Origin: Cyclobacteriaceae bacterium
GTDB taxonomy: Bacteria > Bacteroidota > Bacteroidia > Cytophagales > Cyclobacteriaceae
NCBI GenBank assembly: GCA_020832305.1
Contig: JAFIEV010000046.1
Location: 124,001 to 188,000, forward strand
Direction of reading: 5' to 3'
DNA: 64,000 nt
A program made the position numbers and the translations under genes. Every line of letters starts with the position of its first letter. Position 1 is the stretch's first letter. Below the pieces are notes generated by a model. The model worked only from the letters and a program-made list of their open reading frames with translations, had not been told where the DNA came from and searched no databases. Below, in pieces: positions 25,939 to 35,796 of this stretch.

Positions 25939-26814
25939 ATGAGCAAAGGCGTTTTACATATGATGGTGGCCACTTTATTTTTTGCGCTGATGAACGTCAG
26001 CGTAAAGCTGATACCACATATTCCGGCAGTGGAAATTGTTTTTTTTCGTTCTTTGATTACGCTGGTGTTGAGCTATGGTTTTTTAAAAAAGGCAAATATT
26101 CCCATCTGGGGCAACAATAAAAAACTTTTAATATTACGTGGTGTTAGTGGCTCTGTCTCTTTGATTTTATATTTCAGATTGATGCAGGAAATCCCCCTGG
26201 CGAGCGCAAATGCGCTGGTTTTTCTGGCGCCGATTTTTACCACCATCCTGGCCATTTTCATGAACAATGAAAAAGTTGATGCTCTTCAATGGATTTTCTT
26301 TGCCATCTCTTTTGCAGGCGTACTATTTATCAGGGGTTTCGACGTTAGAATAAGCAATTTTAACCTGTTGATGGGAATTTTGGCATCTCTTACTTCAGGA
26401 ATAGCATTTAACGCAATTCGCAAGCTAAGTACCTCTGAGCATCCATTTGTGATTATGATGTATTTTCCGCTGGTAACCATACCCTTTACCGGTGTTTTTA
26501 TAATGTTCAACTGGCAAACCCCAGAAGGTACCGACTGGTTAATCTTATTTGCCATTGGTATATTGACCCATATAGCCCAGTTGTATATGACTAAGGCATA
26601 TCAGACAGAGGAGGTATCGAAAGTTTCAAGTATAAGATATCTGGGTATTATATATGCATTGGCATTTGGTTTTGTGTTTTTTGATGAGCATTTCAATGTA
26701 GCCGTATATCTTGGAATGGCCCTAACCCTGACCGGTGTAATTCTCAATGTTTGGTACAAGCGATTTAAATTAAAACGGCTGGATAGTATTTTCAAAGGGA
26801 AATTATATAATTAA
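25939..26814 (+). CDS. EamA/DMT-family transporter
   Basis: The 291-residue protein has about ten hydrophobic segments arranged as two EamA repeats (about residues 4-130 and 145-280), with GVSGSVSLILYFRLMQEIPLASANAL in the first half and a similar AYQTEEVSKVSSIRYLGIIYA in the second. This is the drug/metabolite transporter superfamily; the cargo is not predictable. It opens 122 bases after the nitroreductase gene and behind that gene's terminator. The yebC gene follows after 65 bases that contain a good -7 box, so yebC is probably transcribed on its own. Confidence 0.88.
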   Translation: MSKGVLHMMVATLFFALMNVSVKLIPHIPAVEIVFFRSLITLVLSYGFLKKANIPIWGNNKKLLILRGVSGSVSLILYFRLMQEIPLASANALVFLAPIFTTILAIFMNNEKVDALQWIFFAISFAGVLFIRGFDVRISNFNLLMGILASLTSGIAFNAIRKLSTSEHPFVIMMYFPLVTIPFTGVFIMFNWQTPEGTDWLILFAIGILTHIAQLYMTKAYQTEEVSKVSSIRYLGIIYALAFGFVFFDEHFNVAVYLGMALTLTGVILNVWYKRFKLKRLDSIFKGKLYN

Positions 26815-26850
26815 TTGAAAATGTATTGGCTTGAAATGTTATCATTATTT

Positions 26851-26858
26851 TATTTTTG
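26851..26858 (+). promoter_or_regulatory. Candidate -7 box of the yebC promoter
   Basis: TATTTTTG matches the Bacteroidota -7 consensus TAnnTTTG and lies 21 bases before the yebC start codon. TTG sites at 26826-26828 and 26831-26833 could serve as the -33 element, with spacing of 22 or 17 bases. A short purine-rich stretch (AAAAGGAAAAG) follows. Confidence 0.5.
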
Positions 26859-26879
26859 CAAAAAGGAAAAGCATAGGAT

Positions 26880-27623
26880 ATGTCAGGACATAGTAAATGG
26901 GCAACCATAAAGAGAAAAAAAGGAGCGATAGATGCCAAAAGGGGTAAGATATTTACCAAACTAATTAAGGAAATTTCTATTGCAGCCAGATTGGGTGGCG
27001 GCGAACCAGATGCAAACCCAAGATTGCGTTTGGCGATTCAAAACGCCAAGGGCCAGAATATGCCGAAAGACAATATTGAAAGGGCTATTAAGAAGGCCAC
27101 CGGAGCCGATGCAACAGAGTATTTTGAAGTGACTTTCGAAGGCTATGGCCCTCATGGTGTGGCGATATTTGTGGAATGCACCACAGATAACAACAACAGA
27201 GCTGTATCTAATGTGCGTTCATTATTTACCAAATACGGAGGTAACCTTGGCACAAACGGCTCCCTTGAGTTTATATTTGATCGAAAAGGCAATTTCAGCA
27301 TAAAACTGCCTGATAATTTCGATGAAGATGCATTTATGCTCGAAATAATTGATGCCGGTGCTGAAGATGTAGAAGTGGAAGATGGCTATGTTAATGTAAC
27401 CTGTGGACTTACGGATTTTGGCAGTATTCAAAAAAAGCTTGATGAAATGGGTATAGAAGTTGAAGATGCCGAACTTCAACGGGTTCCTAAAACTACCGTT
27501 TCGCTTGAAGATGATGCATTTCAAAAAGTCATGAAACTGGTCGATTCCCTTGAAGATAATGACGATGTTCAAAAAGTATTTCACAATATCGAAGTGAGCG
27601 ACGCGCAGATGGAGCTCGTGTAA
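26880..27623 (+). CDS. yebC: YebC/PmpR family protein (TACO1 homologue)
   Basis: The 247-residue protein starts with the family signature SGHSKWATIKRKKGAIDAKR and has the blocks KEISIAARLGGGEPDANPRL, NMPKDNIERAIKKATG and YEG-type ATFEGYGPHG (here VTFEGYGPHG). It is normal in length. The family was annotated as DNA-binding regulators, but recent work on YebC and mitochondrial TACO1 points to a role in translation of proline-rich stretches. Which applies here cannot be told from sequence. It stands alone, with a good -7 box before it and a hairpin terminator after it. Confidence 0.95.
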   Translation: MSGHSKWATIKRKKGAIDAKRGKIFTKLIKEISIAARLGGGEPDANPRLRLAIQNAKGQNMPKDNIERAIKKATGADATEYFEVTFEGYGPHGVAIFVECTTDNNNRAVSNVRSLFTKYGGNLGTNGSLEFIFDRKGNFSIKLPDNFDEDAFMLEIIDAGAEDVEVEDGYVNVTCGLTDFGSIQKKLDEMGIEVEDAELQRVPKTTVSLEDDAFQKVMKLVDSLEDNDDVQKVFHNIEVSDAQMELV

Positions 27624-27640
27624 TTTCCTTATCGACTAAA

Positions 27641-27677
27641 AGGCCCTGCTTTTTAACAACGGCAGGGCTTGTGTTTA
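27641..27677 (+). terminator. Hairpin terminator after yebC
   Basis: Arms GGCCCTGC (27642-27649) and GCAGGGCT (27662-27669) pair, with one G-U at the base, around a 12-base loop. The T-rich tail (GTGTTTATA) is only moderate. It lies 18 bases past the yebC stop codon. Confidence 0.6.
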
Positions 27678-27733
27678 TAATACCTGTCAACTGCACTGGA
27701 CTTTAATTTTTTGTTTTCTCTCACCTACAAGAT

Positions 27734-29209
27734 ATGGGCACCCTAAGCAAAATATACAAGACACCGATGAGCCTTTTAACCGATTTATATCAATTGACAA
27801 TGGCTTATGGTTATTGGAAGACAGGTAAATCAGATACTACGGCGGTTTTTAATCTATTTTTCAGACATAATCCATATAAAGGTGGATTTACATTGGCTTG
27901 CGGGCTTGAATACATTTTGGAATTTCTTTCAAATTTCCGATTTACAAGTGATGATGCCACCTATCTGTCGACCTTAAAAGACACAAAGGGTCAGCCGCTT
28001 TTTGAAGATGCCTTCCTCGATTATCTGCTCTCGATGGAGTTTAACTGCGATGTTGATGCCATACCCGAAGGAACGGTGGTTTTTCCCCACGAACCCCTGA
28101 TCAGGGTGTCGGGTCCGGTTATTCAGGCGCAGCTCATAGAAACGCCATTGCTCAACATGGTAAATTTTCAAACCCTTATTGCTACCAAAGCTGCACGCAT
28201 ACGACAGGCCTGTGGCAATGCACCGGTTATGGAATTTGGCCTTCGTCGTGCGCAGGGCATAGATGGCGCACTTGCGGCCAGCCGTGCTGCCTACATTGGG
28301 GGTTGTGACACAACCAGCAATGTGGAGGCGGGCAAATTATTTGGAATACCGCTCAGCGGCACGCATGCGCACAGCTGGGTCATGACTTTTGAAGACGAGC
28401 AGAAAGCCTTTGATGCCTATGCCGATGCCATGCCCGGAAATTGTGTGTTACTGGTAGACACCTTCAATGTAGAAAAGGGTATTGAAAGAGCTATAGCTAC
28501 CGGAAAGAGATTACAGGCCGTTGGTCAGAAATTACTCGCCATTAGAATTGATTCGGGAGACCTCGCATATCTGAGTCGTAAAGCCCGGCAAATGCTCGAT
28601 GATGCCGGACTTACAGATACAAAAATAGTTGCCAGCAATGACCTGGACGAATACATTGTTAAAAGCCTTCAGGAGCAGGAATCAAGTATTGATATGTGGG
28701 GAATTGGCACCAAATTAATTACGGCTTATGATCAACCAGCGCTGGGAGGTGTTTATAAACTTGCAGCCTTAAAGGATGCATCGGGAACATGGAGACCCAA
28801 AATCAAATTATCGGAACAGTCCCTTAAAATCAACATTCCCGGCCGGCTTCAGGTGCGGAGGTTTTTTCAATCTGATGAACTCAGGGCTGATATGATTTTT
28901 GACGAATCTAAAAGCCCCTGTTCAGAATGTTATATCATTGATCCTATGGATCCTACACGCAGAAAAAAAATCTTTGCCAAAGATTATGAAACAACTGACC
29001 TGCTAATTCCGGTAATAAAGAAAGGGAGGCAGGTATATACCTCTCCTGATTTGACCGAAATACGTAAGGCAGCTATGCAAAATGTGCATCAGCTGCATAA
29101 AAGCATACGGCGCTTTATCAACCCTCACCAATACGTGGTAGGTTTGGAATATGATCTGTATCGTACCAGAGAAAATTTGATTTTAAAACTGAGGGAAGAG
29201 TCCCAATAA
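27734..29209 (+). CDS. pncB: Nicotinate phosphoribosyltransferase
   Basis: The enzyme makes nicotinate mononucleotide from nicotinate and PRPP, the entry point of the Preiss-Handler NAD salvage pathway. The 491-residue protein has the N-terminal MSLLTDLYQLTMAYGYW block of the family, the EFGLRRAQGIDGALAASR block, SGTHAHSWVMTF with the catalytic His, and NVEKGIERAI. Length agrees with the long bacterial form. It is followed after nine bases by pncA, so both are probably one operon that recycles nicotinamide into NAD. The unit ends at the strong terminator at 29852-29888. An upstream stretch reads TTTAATTTTTTG, close to but not matching a -7 box. Confidence 0.95.
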   Translation: MGTLSKIYKTPMSLLTDLYQLTMAYGYWKTGKSDTTAVFNLFFRHNPYKGGFTLACGLEYILEFLSNFRFTSDDATYLSTLKDTKGQPLFEDAFLDYLLSMEFNCDVDAIPEGTVVFPHEPLIRVSGPVIQAQLIETPLLNMVNFQTLIATKAARIRQACGNAPVMEFGLRRAQGIDGALAASRAAYIGGCDTTSNVEAGKLFGIPLSGTHAHSWVMTFEDEQKAFDAYADAMPGNCVLLVDTFNVEKGIERAIATGKRLQAVGQKLLAIRIDSGDLAYLSRKARQMLDDAGLTDTKIVASNDLDEYIVKSLQEQESSIDMWGIGTKLITAYDQPALGGVYKLAALKDASGTWRPKIKLSEQSLKINIPGRLQVRRFFQSDELRADMIFDESKSPCSECYIIDPMDPTRRKKIFAKDYETTDLLIPVIKKGRQVYTSPDLTEIRKAAMQNVHQLHKSIRRFINPHQYVVGLEYDLYRTRENLILKLREESQ

Positions 29210-29218
29210 AATTAAATC

Positions 29219-29818
29219 ATGAAAAAAGCACTTATCATTGTTGATGTTCAAAATGATTTTTTACCTGGCGGGGCTTTGGCTGTAACCGATGGTGATGCCA
29301 TTTTGCCTTTGATAAATGAAATACAAAAGGATTTTGAACTAATTGTTGCAACGCAAGATTACCATCCTCCCAACCACGCTAGTTTTGCGTCGAATCATCC
29401 GGATAAAAAGCCTGGTGATATTATTGATTTACAGGGTATTAAGCAGGTGTTATGGCCTGTGCACTGTGTCCAGGGCAGCGGGGGCGCTGAGTTTAGCCCG
29501 GAACTGGATACTACCAATATAACCCGTGTATTCAGAAAAGGAACCGACCCCAATCTTGATAGTTACAGCGGATTTTTTGACAATGGACATAGAAGAGACA
29601 CAGGACTCGAAAGGTACCTGGTGGAGTTGGAAGTAACAGATGTATATATTTGTGGTCTGGCTGCAGACTATTGTGTAAAGTTCACAGCACTTGATGCCGT
29701 GAAATGTGGTTTTAATACCTGGCTGTACCGCGGTGCTACCCGCGCTGTAAACCTCAAACCGGGAGATTTTGATAAATCCATCCATGAAATGGCCTCAGCC
29801 GGAATAAAAATGCTGTAG
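29219..29818 (+). CDS. pncA: Nicotinamidase
   Basis: The 199-residue cytoplasmic isochorismatase-like hydrolase deaminates nicotinamide to nicotinate and ammonia. It shows the catalytic triad blocks: the Asp in VDVQNDFLPGG, the Lys in FRKGTDPNLDSYSGF, and the Cys in GLAADYCVKFTA. The metal-binding residues lie in QDYHPPNHASF (Asp, His, His). It lies nine bases downstream of pncB, so the pair converts nicotinamide to nicotinate mononucleotide. The isochorismatase fold has other substrates, but the full set of motifs makes nicotinamidase the best call. Confidence 0.95.
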   Translation: MKKALIIVDVQNDFLPGGALAVTDGDAILPLINEIQKDFELIVATQDYHPPNHASFASNHPDKKPGDIIDLQGIKQVLWPVHCVQGSGGAEFSPELDTTNITRVFRKGTDPNLDSYSGFFDNGHRRDTGLERYLVELEVTDVYICGLAADYCVKFTALDAVKCGFNTWLYRGATRAVNLKPGDFDKSIHEMASAGIKML

Positions 29819-29851
29819 CATTTTCTTTTTTTGACCATACCTTTAAATCAT

Positions 29852-29888
29852 AAAACAGGCCAACCTTTTGCCGGGATGGCCTGTTTTT
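29852..29888. terminator. Bidirectional terminator between pncA and accC
   Basis: Arms AAAACAGGCC (29852-29861) and GGCCTGTTTT (29878-29887) pair perfectly. A T-run on the plus strand and an A-tract before the stem (T-run on the minus strand) suit both convergent genes. Confidence 0.88.
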
Positions 29889-29917
29889 ATTTGGTCAGTT
29901 TTATTATATGATCTCAA

Positions 29918-31264
29918 CTATTTCAAATCAGAAAAATCAAAATCATCGAGGAATTTAGTAGTAAATTTCCCTGATTTAAACTTTTCATCATCCATAAGCT
30001 TAATGTGGAATGGAATGGTGGTTTTTACACCTTCAACTATGAATTCCTGCAAAGCCCTTTTCATACGCAGGATGCATTCTTCCCGTGTCTGGGCAGTGAC
30101 AATAAGTTTGGCTATCATGCTGTCGTAGTTGGGAGGAATTACATAACCTGCATAAACATGGCTATCTACCCTCACCCCCAGACCCCCAGGGATATGCAAA
30201 GTTTCAATCCTTCCCGGGGAGGGTCTGAAATCGCGTGCCGGGTCTTCTGCATTGATACGGCATTCCATAGCACAGAGTCTTGGGTAATAATTTTGACCCG
30301 AAATAGGGATACCGGCAGCTACCTTTATTTGTTCTTTGATCAGGTCAAAATCAGTTACCTGTTCTGTTACCGGATGTTCAACCTGAATCCGTGTATTCAT
30401 CTCCATAAAGTAGAAATTGCCATGTTTATCCACGAGAAATTCTATGGTTCCGGCACCTTCATAATTAATGGCAGCAGCACCTTTTATGGCGGCTTCACCC
30501 ATTTTTTCCCTGAGTTCCTGATCAAGAATAGGTGAAGGAGTTTCTTCAACCAGTTTTTGATGCCGTCTTTGAATCGAACAGTCTCTTTCAGATAAGTGAC
30601 ATACTTTACCATGCTGATCTCCTACTACCTGAATTTCTACATGGCGGGGTTCTTCAACAAATTTTTCAAGGTATAATCCACTGTTACCAAAAGCGGCTCC
30701 TGCCTCTGTCTTGGCAGAATCCCAGGCTTTTTTAAATTCAGATGGATCATTTACGATTCGCATTCCTTTGCCGCCACCACCTGCGGTAGCTTTGAGAATA
30801 ATTGGATATCCGATTTCTTTTGCAATGGATAGGCCTTCCTCAACAGATTTCAACAGTCCGTCTGAACCGGGGATGGTAGGCACGCCTGCTTTTTTCATAG
30901 TATCTTTGGCAGTGGCTTTATCACCCATCAGATTAATCATTTCGGCACTGGGGCCAATAAATTTGATATTATATTCCTGGCATATCCTGGAAAATTCAGC
31001 ATTTTCAGCAATAAAGCCATAACCAGGATGTATGGCATCTGCATTGGTAATTTCTGCCGCCGATACCAGATTGGGAATGTTGAGGTAGGAAAGAGCGCTG
31101 GGCCCGGGTCCTATACATACCGCTTCATCAGCAAATTTGATATGCAGGCTGTTTTTATCGGCAGTACTGTATACTGCAACGGTTTTTATACCCATTTCGC
31201 GGCAGGTACGTATAACCCTGAGGGCAATTTCTCCCCTGTTAGCAATTAATATCTTCCTGAACAC
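29918..31264 (-). CDS. accC: Acetyl-CoA carboxylase, biotin carboxylase subunit
   Basis: The 448-residue protein carries out ATP-dependent carboxylation of the biotin on AccB. It has the start [24 protein letters not shown], the ATP-grasp glycine-rich loop [37 protein letters not shown] and the catalytic [20 protein letters not shown]. Length agrees with the family. accB lies 45 bases upstream, so both should be made from one transcript, separated from efp by a terminator. The partner carboxyltransferase subunits (accA, accD) are not in the window. Confidence 0.96.
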   Translation of the reverse strand: MFRKILIANRGEIALRVIRTCREMGIKTVAVYSTADKNSLHIKFADEAVCIGPGPSALSYLNIPNLVSAAEITNADAIHPGYGFIAENAEFSRICQEYNIKFIGPSAEMINLMGDKATAKDTMKKAGVPTIPGSDGLLKSVEEGLSIAKEIGYPIILKATAGGGGKGMRIVNDPSEFKKAWDSAKTEAGAAFGNSGLYLEKFVEEPRHVEIQVVGDQHGKVCHLSERDCSIQRRHQKLVEETPSPILDQELREKMGEAAIKGAAAINYEGAGTIEFLVDKHGNFYFMEMNTRIQVEHPVTEQVTDFDLIKEQIKVAAGIPISGQNYYPRLCAMECRINAEDPARDFRPSPGRIETLHIPGGLGVRVDSHVYAGYVIPPNYDSMIAKLIVTAQTREECILRMKRALQEFIVEGVKTTIPFHIKLMDDEKFKSGKFTTKFLDDFDFSDLK

Positions 31265-31309
31265 GTCATTTAAATTTGAGTTGAAAAATCACTTTTGCAG
31301 GTATTCCCG

Positions 31310-31786
31310 TTAGGAGGGATCTACCAGGAATAAAGGCTGATCAAACTCAACCGGAGACGCATTTTGCACTAATACTTTAACGATGCGACCGCTTATTTCC
31401 GATTCTATTTCATTAAAAAGCTTCATGGCTTCTATGATACATACCGCCTGTCCCGCTTTGATAACATCACCCTCTGACGATAAAGGTGGCGATTCGGGAT
31501 TTGAAGAACGGTAAAAGGTGCCGATCATAGGAGACTTTATTTCAACATACTTGCTGTCTGAACTGCTTTCAGTTGGGACTGGATCGTGCTCTTTTTTTGT
31601 GGTGGAAGAAGTGCTAACGGGAGCACTACTTACTGCAGCAGGAACGATCATTTGCGGTGCAGCTTGTACCTGTACCTGTGTATTTCTCCGGGTTGAAATT
31701 TTAAAATCCGGGGTTTCAATGTTAACCTCGTCTAAACCGGAGCTGGCAATAAAATCTAAAAGTTCTCGTAAATCTTTCACTTTCAT
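31310..31786 (-). CDS. accB: Biotin carboxyl carrier protein of acetyl-CoA carboxylase
   Basis: The small carrier holds the biotin that shuttles carboxylate between AccC and the transferase. The C-terminal biotinyl domain contains the target motif EAMKLFNEIE. An N-terminal helical part (MKVKDLRELLDFIASSGLDE) is followed by a Ser/Thr/Ala-rich linker (about 50-85). The start at 31786 is preferred, because MKVKDLRELL is the usual N-terminus and the frame upstream adds only nine hydrophobic residues. Length is about 158 residues. It lies between the efp terminator and accC, and is probably the first gene of the accBC unit. Confidence 0.95.
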   Translation of the reverse strand: MKVKDLRELLDFIASSGLDEVNIETPDFKISTRRNTQVQVQAAPQMIVPAAVSSAPVSTSSTTKKEHDPVPTESSSDSKYVEIKSPMIGTFYRSSNPESPPLSSEGDVIKAGQAVCIIEAMKLFNEIESEISGRIVKVLVQNASPVEFDQPLFLVDPS

Positions 31787-31896
31787 CAGAATTGTTGTAA
31801 CTAATAAAACCAAATCAAAGCAATTCCTTGCATTTTTCCAAAAGTTCTGTCTATCTCAGGAAAGACTAAGCTGATAAATGCATTTAGCAGGAAAAG

Positions 31897-31922
31897 AAAA
31901 ATGGCATAATCAAGTATGCCAT
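31897..31922 (-). terminator. Terminator after efp
   Basis: Arms ATGGCATA (31901-31908) and TATGCCAT (31915-31922) pair perfectly around a 6-base loop. On the minus strand the stem is followed by TTTTTC. It begins 19 bases after the efp stop codon and separates fabH-efp from accBC. Confidence 0.75.
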
Positions 31923-31940
31923 AAGCATGAGCAAATAAAG

Positions 31941-32507
31941 TTAATCTTTTACACGCTCATAATATGAGGATGTACGCGTATCTACTTTGATAACTTCTTC
32001 TTCATTAATAAACAGAGGTACCTGAATTTCAACACCTGTTTCAAGGGTCGCAGGTTTCGAGGCATTGGTAGCAGTATCTCCCTTTACCCCTGGCTCGGTG
32101 TATACTATTTTAAGTATAACAAAAGGAGGGAGCTCCACACTCAAAGCCGTTTCAGTTTCAGCATGATATATTACTTCAACTTCCTGTCCTTCCTTCAGAA
32201 ACTTGTGACCATCTATCATTTCTTCGGGCAGTGATACTTGCTCAAAAGTATTATTGTCCATAAAATGATATCCCAGATCATCTTTATAAAGGTATTGATG
32301 CGGGCGTCTTTCGATGCGGGCAGTGGTTACTTTAACACCAGCGTTAAAGGTATTTTCTATAACCCTTCCCGTCTTGATGTTTTTTAGTTTGGTACGTACA
32401 AATGCGCCGCCTTTTCCGGGCTTTACATGTTGAAATTCAACAATGGTATATAAATCGTTGTTGAATTCTAGACAAAGTCCGTTTTTAAAATCTGCTGTAG
32501 TAGCCAT
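31941..32507 (-). CDS. efp: Translation elongation factor P
   Basis: EF-P binds ribosomes stalled at polyproline stretches and helps form the peptide bond. The 188-residue protein has the three OB-type domains of the family and the N-terminal loop [17 protein letters not shown], whose Lys (in PGKGGA) is the tip residue that is modified in several bacteria. Whether it is modified here cannot be seen, and no epmA or earP gene is in the window. It is read from the same direction as fabH, 43 bases downstream of it, and ends at a terminator. Confidence 0.96.
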   Translation of the reverse strand: MATTADFKNGLCLEFNNDLYTIVEFQHVKPGKGGAFVRTKLKNIKTGRVIENTFNAGVKVTTARIERRPHQYLYKDDLGYHFMDNNTFEQVSLPEEMIDGHKFLKEGQEVEVIYHAETETALSVELPPFVILKIVYTEPGVKGDTATNASKPATLETGVEIQVPLFINEEEVIKVDTRTSSYYERVKD

Positions 32508-32550
32508 GCATGTATATTCATTTACGTTAATTAAATACTATTATCAGGGT

Positions 32551-33549
32551 TTATACAGGATTTAACGCCCACTTTACATAAACCGATCCCCATGTAAAGC
32601 CCCCTCCGAATGCAGCGAGCATTATATTGTCGCCCTTTTTTAGCCGCGACTCATATTCCCATAGTGCCAGGGGAATGGTTGCGTTTGTGGTGTTTCCGTA
32701 TTTTTCTATTACGATCATTACCTTATCATGGTTTATTCCTAATCTTCTGGCCGTGGCATCGATGATGCGCAAATTGGCCTGATGTGGAACCAGCCAGTCA
32801 ATGGTATCGGCATTCATGTTGTGTTTTTTTGCCAGCTCCTCAGATACATCTGCCATATTGGAAACTGCAAATTTAAAAACGGATGAGCCTTCCTGATATA
32901 CATAATGTTCCCGTGCATCAACGGTTTCATGGCTGGGTGGCCTTCTGGAACCCCCGGCTTTCATATGTAAAAATTGCTCTCCTGAACCATCTGACTTTAG
33001 AATGCTGTCGATAACACCAAGACCATCATTATTGGGCTCTAACAAGACAGCGCCCGCGGCATCACCGAAAATAATGCAGGTAGAGCGGTCTGTATAATCG
33101 ACAATTGACGACATTTTATCGGCCCCTACAACGATAATTTTCCTGTATTTACCGGTTTCAATAAATTGTGATCCTGTAACCAGGGCATATATAAAACCCG
33201 AACAGGCCGCATTCATGTCGTATCCAAAGGCATTGATAAGACCGGCATGATGACTTATAATGTTTGCCGTTGCAGGAAACATCATATCGGGCGTTACCGT
33301 CGAACAAATGAGCATATCAATCTCTTCGGGGCGGGTTTTGGTTTTTTTAAGCAAACCCTTAACAGCTTCAATGCCCATCACAGAGGTACCCTGATCTTTA
33401 CCTTTGAGGATTCTTCTTTCTTTTATCCCTGTTCTAGTGGTAATCCATTCATCGGTCGTTTCAACCATGGATTCCAAATCCTTGTTATGCAATATATCCT
33501 CAGGTGCGAAACAATGGATTCCCGAAATAGCTGCTGTGATTTTGCTCAT
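32551..33549 (-). CDS. fabH: 3-oxoacyl-ACP synthase III
   Basis: This enzyme starts fatty acid synthesis by condensing acyl-CoA with malonyl-ACP. The 332-residue protein shows the thiolase-fold catalytic triad in order: Cys in [11 protein letters not shown], His in [12 protein letters not shown], and Asn in [13 protein letters not shown]. The N-terminus ([17 protein letters not shown], then [16 protein letters not shown]) is normal. In Bacteroidota the primer can be a branched or straight acyl-CoA; the sequence does not show which. It lies between rpmF and efp, an arrangement shared with other Bacteroidota. Confidence 0.95.
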   Translation of the reverse strand: MSKITAAISGIHCFAPEDILHNKDLESMVETTDEWITTRTGIKERRILKGKDQGTSVMGIEAVKGLLKKTKTRPEEIDMLICSTVTPDMMFPATANIISHHAGLINAFGYDMNAACSGFIYALVTGSQFIETGKYRKIIVVGADKMSSIVDYTDRSTCIIFGDAAGAVLLEPNNDGLGVIDSILKSDGSGEQFLHMKAGGSRRPPSHETVDAREHYVYQEGSSVFKFAVSNMADVSEELAKKHNMNADTIDWLVPHQANLRIIDATARRLGINHDKVMIVIEKYGNTTNATIPLALWEYESRLKKGDNIMLAAFGGGFTWGSVYVKWALNPV

Positions 33550-33733
33550 AGTAAAAAAAAATAAACATCCTTACCTGTAGACCAGTGGAATGTAGATGGT
33601 TAAAAAGTACAATCTGAAAGAAAGAAAGAAAAAGTTTTTATCAGCAAATTGCATATAAGAAAGTATGTCTAAATAATCCCTTTTCCGGAGATCTATCAAA
33701 CCAAACGCAGCAGTGGTAAATTGACAGGAGTGA

Positions 33734-33748
33734 AGGGGCCATGCCCCT
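33734..33748. repeat. Compact hairpin downstream of rpmF
   Basis: AGGGGC-CAT-GCCCCT folds into a 6-pair stem with a 3-base loop just past the rpmF stop codon. The minus strand lacks a T-run after it, so it may only pause transcription or stabilise the end of the rpmF message rather than fully terminate it before fabH. The plus-strand T-run has no gene to serve. Confidence 0.45.
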
Positions 33749-33755
33749 GTTTTAT

Positions 33756-33947
33756 TTATACAAGTACTTCCTTCTCTATTACAACTTTACCCTTGTAATA
33801 CAGCTTTCCTTCAAACCAGAAAGCCCTGTGGGGTAAATGAAATTCACCGGTAGTAGGACATTTAACCAATTGCTTCTCGGCAATTTTGTAATGTGTACGC
33901 CTTTTATCTCTCCTGGTTTTAGAATGTCTTCTCTTTGGATGTGCCAT
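33756..33947 (-). CDS. rpmF: Ribosomal protein L32
   Basis: A 63-residue basic protein of the large ribosomal subunit. It begins [19 protein letters not shown], the standard L32 N-terminus, and continues with the [15 protein letters not shown] block. Only one of the usual Cys residues is present, so this is a zinc-free (C-minus) L32 of the kind seen in other Bacteroidota. It follows the DUF177 gene by 11 bases, in the widespread yceD-rpmF-(plsX/fabH) order; plsX is missing here. Confidence 0.97.
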   Translation of the reverse strand: MAHPKRRHSKTRRDKRRTHYKIAEKQLVKCPTTGEFHLPHRAFWFEGKLYYKGKVVIEKEVLV

Positions 33948-33958
33948 TTTTCAATTAT

Positions 33959-34492
33959 TTATTTAGTGTTTTTTAATTTCTTTAAAATATCCCAGCGTGG
34001 GTCTATAGTGTCATTTTCATTTTCATTATCATGGTCATCCTGTACATCTTCAGTACTAAAAAACATCGGTTCATCTTCATCTTCATAATCTGGATGAAGT
34101 CGTTTCATAGGCAATGACACATTGATAAACTCATAAATATATGATGCCGTATTTACTTTTTGCACATCCATTGGAATAACTTCCATCTCTTCTGACAAAA
34201 CATCGTAATCCTGACCGAACTTCAGCACAATAGTTTGTTTAAAAGAAATTGGGTGTTGAAAAGTTTTAAGACTTCTGTCACAAGTCAGTTCTGTTGTTCC
34301 CTGAATATCAAAATCAAGTTGAATAAAGGTTTCTCTTTTCTTTAGGATCAGTTTAACCACAAATTCACCTTTTTCTATCAACGAATATTCGAACAGGGAA
34401 AAAAACTTATCATCTATACGGTATTCATACGCATAGTCTTCGTATTTAAGACTTTGTATATCAATATCATAGGTTTTTAAGTCTTTCACCAC
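33959..34492 (-). CDS. DUF177 (YceD-like) protein
   Basis: The 177-residue acidic protein matches the DUF177/YceD family by its context (11 bases before rpmF), size and central LDFDIQGTTELTCDRSLKTF block, with the Cys of the family. YceD-like proteins are linked to 23S rRNA accumulation and ribosome assembly, but the biochemistry is unresolved. The start appears to be GTG at 34492 (or the next GTG at 34489), with no ATG close by. A strong -7 box lies at 34518-34525, so this is likely the first gene of the DUF177-rpmF unit. Confidence 0.85.
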   Translation of the reverse strand: MVKDLKTYDIDIQSLKYEDYAYEYRIDDKFFSLFEYSLIEKGEFVVKLILKKRETFIQLDFDIQGTTELTCDRSLKTFQHPISFKQTIVLKFGQDYDVLSEEMEVIPMDVQKVNTASYIYEFINVSLPMKRLHPDYEDEDEPMFFSTEDVQDDHDNENENDTIDPRWDILKKLKNTK

Positions 34493-34517
34493 AGCACCCT
34501 ATTTTAAATTAAGTCCG

Positions 34518-34525
34518 CAAATTTA
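34518..34525 (-). promoter_or_regulatory. Candidate -7 box of the DUF177-rpmF promoter
   Basis: The minus strand reads TAAATTTG, a perfect fit to TAnnTTTG, 26 bases before the GTG start. The -33 region is T-rich but does not contain TTTG. Confidence 0.5.
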
Positions 34526-34610
34526 GAGATATTAATCGTAAAATTAAAAAACTAGCCCATCAATTTATTGAGGATTACCAATCCTGATCAGAAGAGGGTT
34601 ATACTAAAAA

Positions 34611-35654
34611 TCAGGATTCGGCATAGGTTAGCCTTGAAATTCTTTGTCTGGCTATATCGCAAGCCAGGTATATGGCCTCTCTGATCGATTGTGGATCGGC
34701 CAGATTTTTACCGGCGATATTGTAAGCTGTACCATGATCAGGTGAAGTTCTGATCTTTGAAAGACCTGCTGTGTAATTCACCCCCTCTTCGAACGCAATG
34801 GTCTTGAAAGGAATGAGACCCTGATCGTGATACATTGCCAGTACGCCATCAAATTTATTTTGCTGCATGGTGCCGAAAAAACCATCGGCCGGAAATGGCC
34901 CGAAGACCAGGTGGCCTTTCTTTTTAAACTCTTCAAGGGTGGGAACAATCACCTTTTCTTCTTCATCTCCCAGCAAACCCGATTCACCTGCATGCGGATT
35001 GAGGGCCAGTACTGCCAGTTTGGGTTTTAAAATTCCAAAATCCTTTTTAAGGCTTTCGAGGAAAATGTCAATCTTTGCCTTGAGTAATTCAGGGCTTAGT
35101 TTCGCCGATATATCTTTGAGCGGTACATGACCGGTAGCTACACCCACCCGCAGGTTTTTGGCTACCATCATCATAAGACTTTCTTTGGCCCCCAGTTTTT
35201 CTGATATATATTCAGTATGTCCAACATATTTAAAGTTTTCGTTTTGAATGTTGTGCTTATTGATGGGTGCGGTAACCAATGCATCGATTTGATCTTGTAT
35301 GAGGTCATCTACTGCTTTTTCAAGGGCGAGAAGCGCTGATTTCCCGCCTTCAGGTGTAGCACTTCCTGTTTTAATTTCAAAAGTATCCTGCCAGCAGTTG
35401 ATAACATTGATTTTTTTATGATTGAGAAAATCAAACCCTTTTATCTGGGTATATTGCAGATCATCGATTTCGTACATTTTGCGGTAATAGGAAAGTACCT
35501 TGGTAGAACCATAAATGACAGGTGTCATCATTTCAAGCAGCCTGGTATCTCGCAGGGTTTTTATAATAACTTCAGGTCCTATTCCATTTATATCGCCCAG
35601 TGTTATACCTATTACAGGTTTGTCTGAACGGGCAACTTTAACTTGTGTGTTCAT
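34611..35654 (-). CDS. pdxA: 4-hydroxythreonine-4-phosphate dehydrogenase
   Basis: This enzyme oxidises 4-phosphohydroxy-L-threonine in the DXP-dependent pathway of vitamin B6 synthesis. The 347-residue protein has the N-terminal GITLGDINGIGPEVIIK block, the LVTAPINKHNIQN block, the metal-binding GHTEYISEKLG, the MYHDQGLIPFK block and SPDHGTAYNIAG. The order pdxA-DUF177-rpmF-fabH-efp-accB-accC is one I recognise from other Bacteroidota, but a 118-base gap and the DUF177 -7 box mean pdxA may be transcribed separately. A short hairpin lies in the leader between 35670 and 35692. Confidence 0.95.
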   Translation of the reverse strand: MNTQVKVARSDKPVIGITLGDINGIGPEVIIKTLRDTRLLEMMTPVIYGSTKVLSYYRKMYEIDDLQYTQIKGFDFLNHKKINVINCWQDTFEIKTGSATPEGGKSALLALEKAVDDLIQDQIDALVTAPINKHNIQNENFKYVGHTEYISEKLGAKESLMMMVAKNLRVGVATGHVPLKDISAKLSPELLKAKIDIFLESLKKDFGILKPKLAVLALNPHAGESGLLGDEEEKVIVPTLEEFKKKGHLVFGPFPADGFFGTMQQNKFDGVLAMYHDQGLIPFKTIAFEEGVNYTAGLSKIRTSPDHGTAYNIAGKNLADPQSIREAIYLACDIARQRISRLTYAES

Positions 35655-35796
35655 AAGATCATATTTATTATCAGGCTACAGCCTGTTATCAAATTTCTTT
35701 TAATTCGATAAAAGAATACATCAAAAATCTGCAACTTGCGCTTGGTAATTGCACCTGCAATTTAATGTAATTTTCAATACTTGCTCTATTATTTAC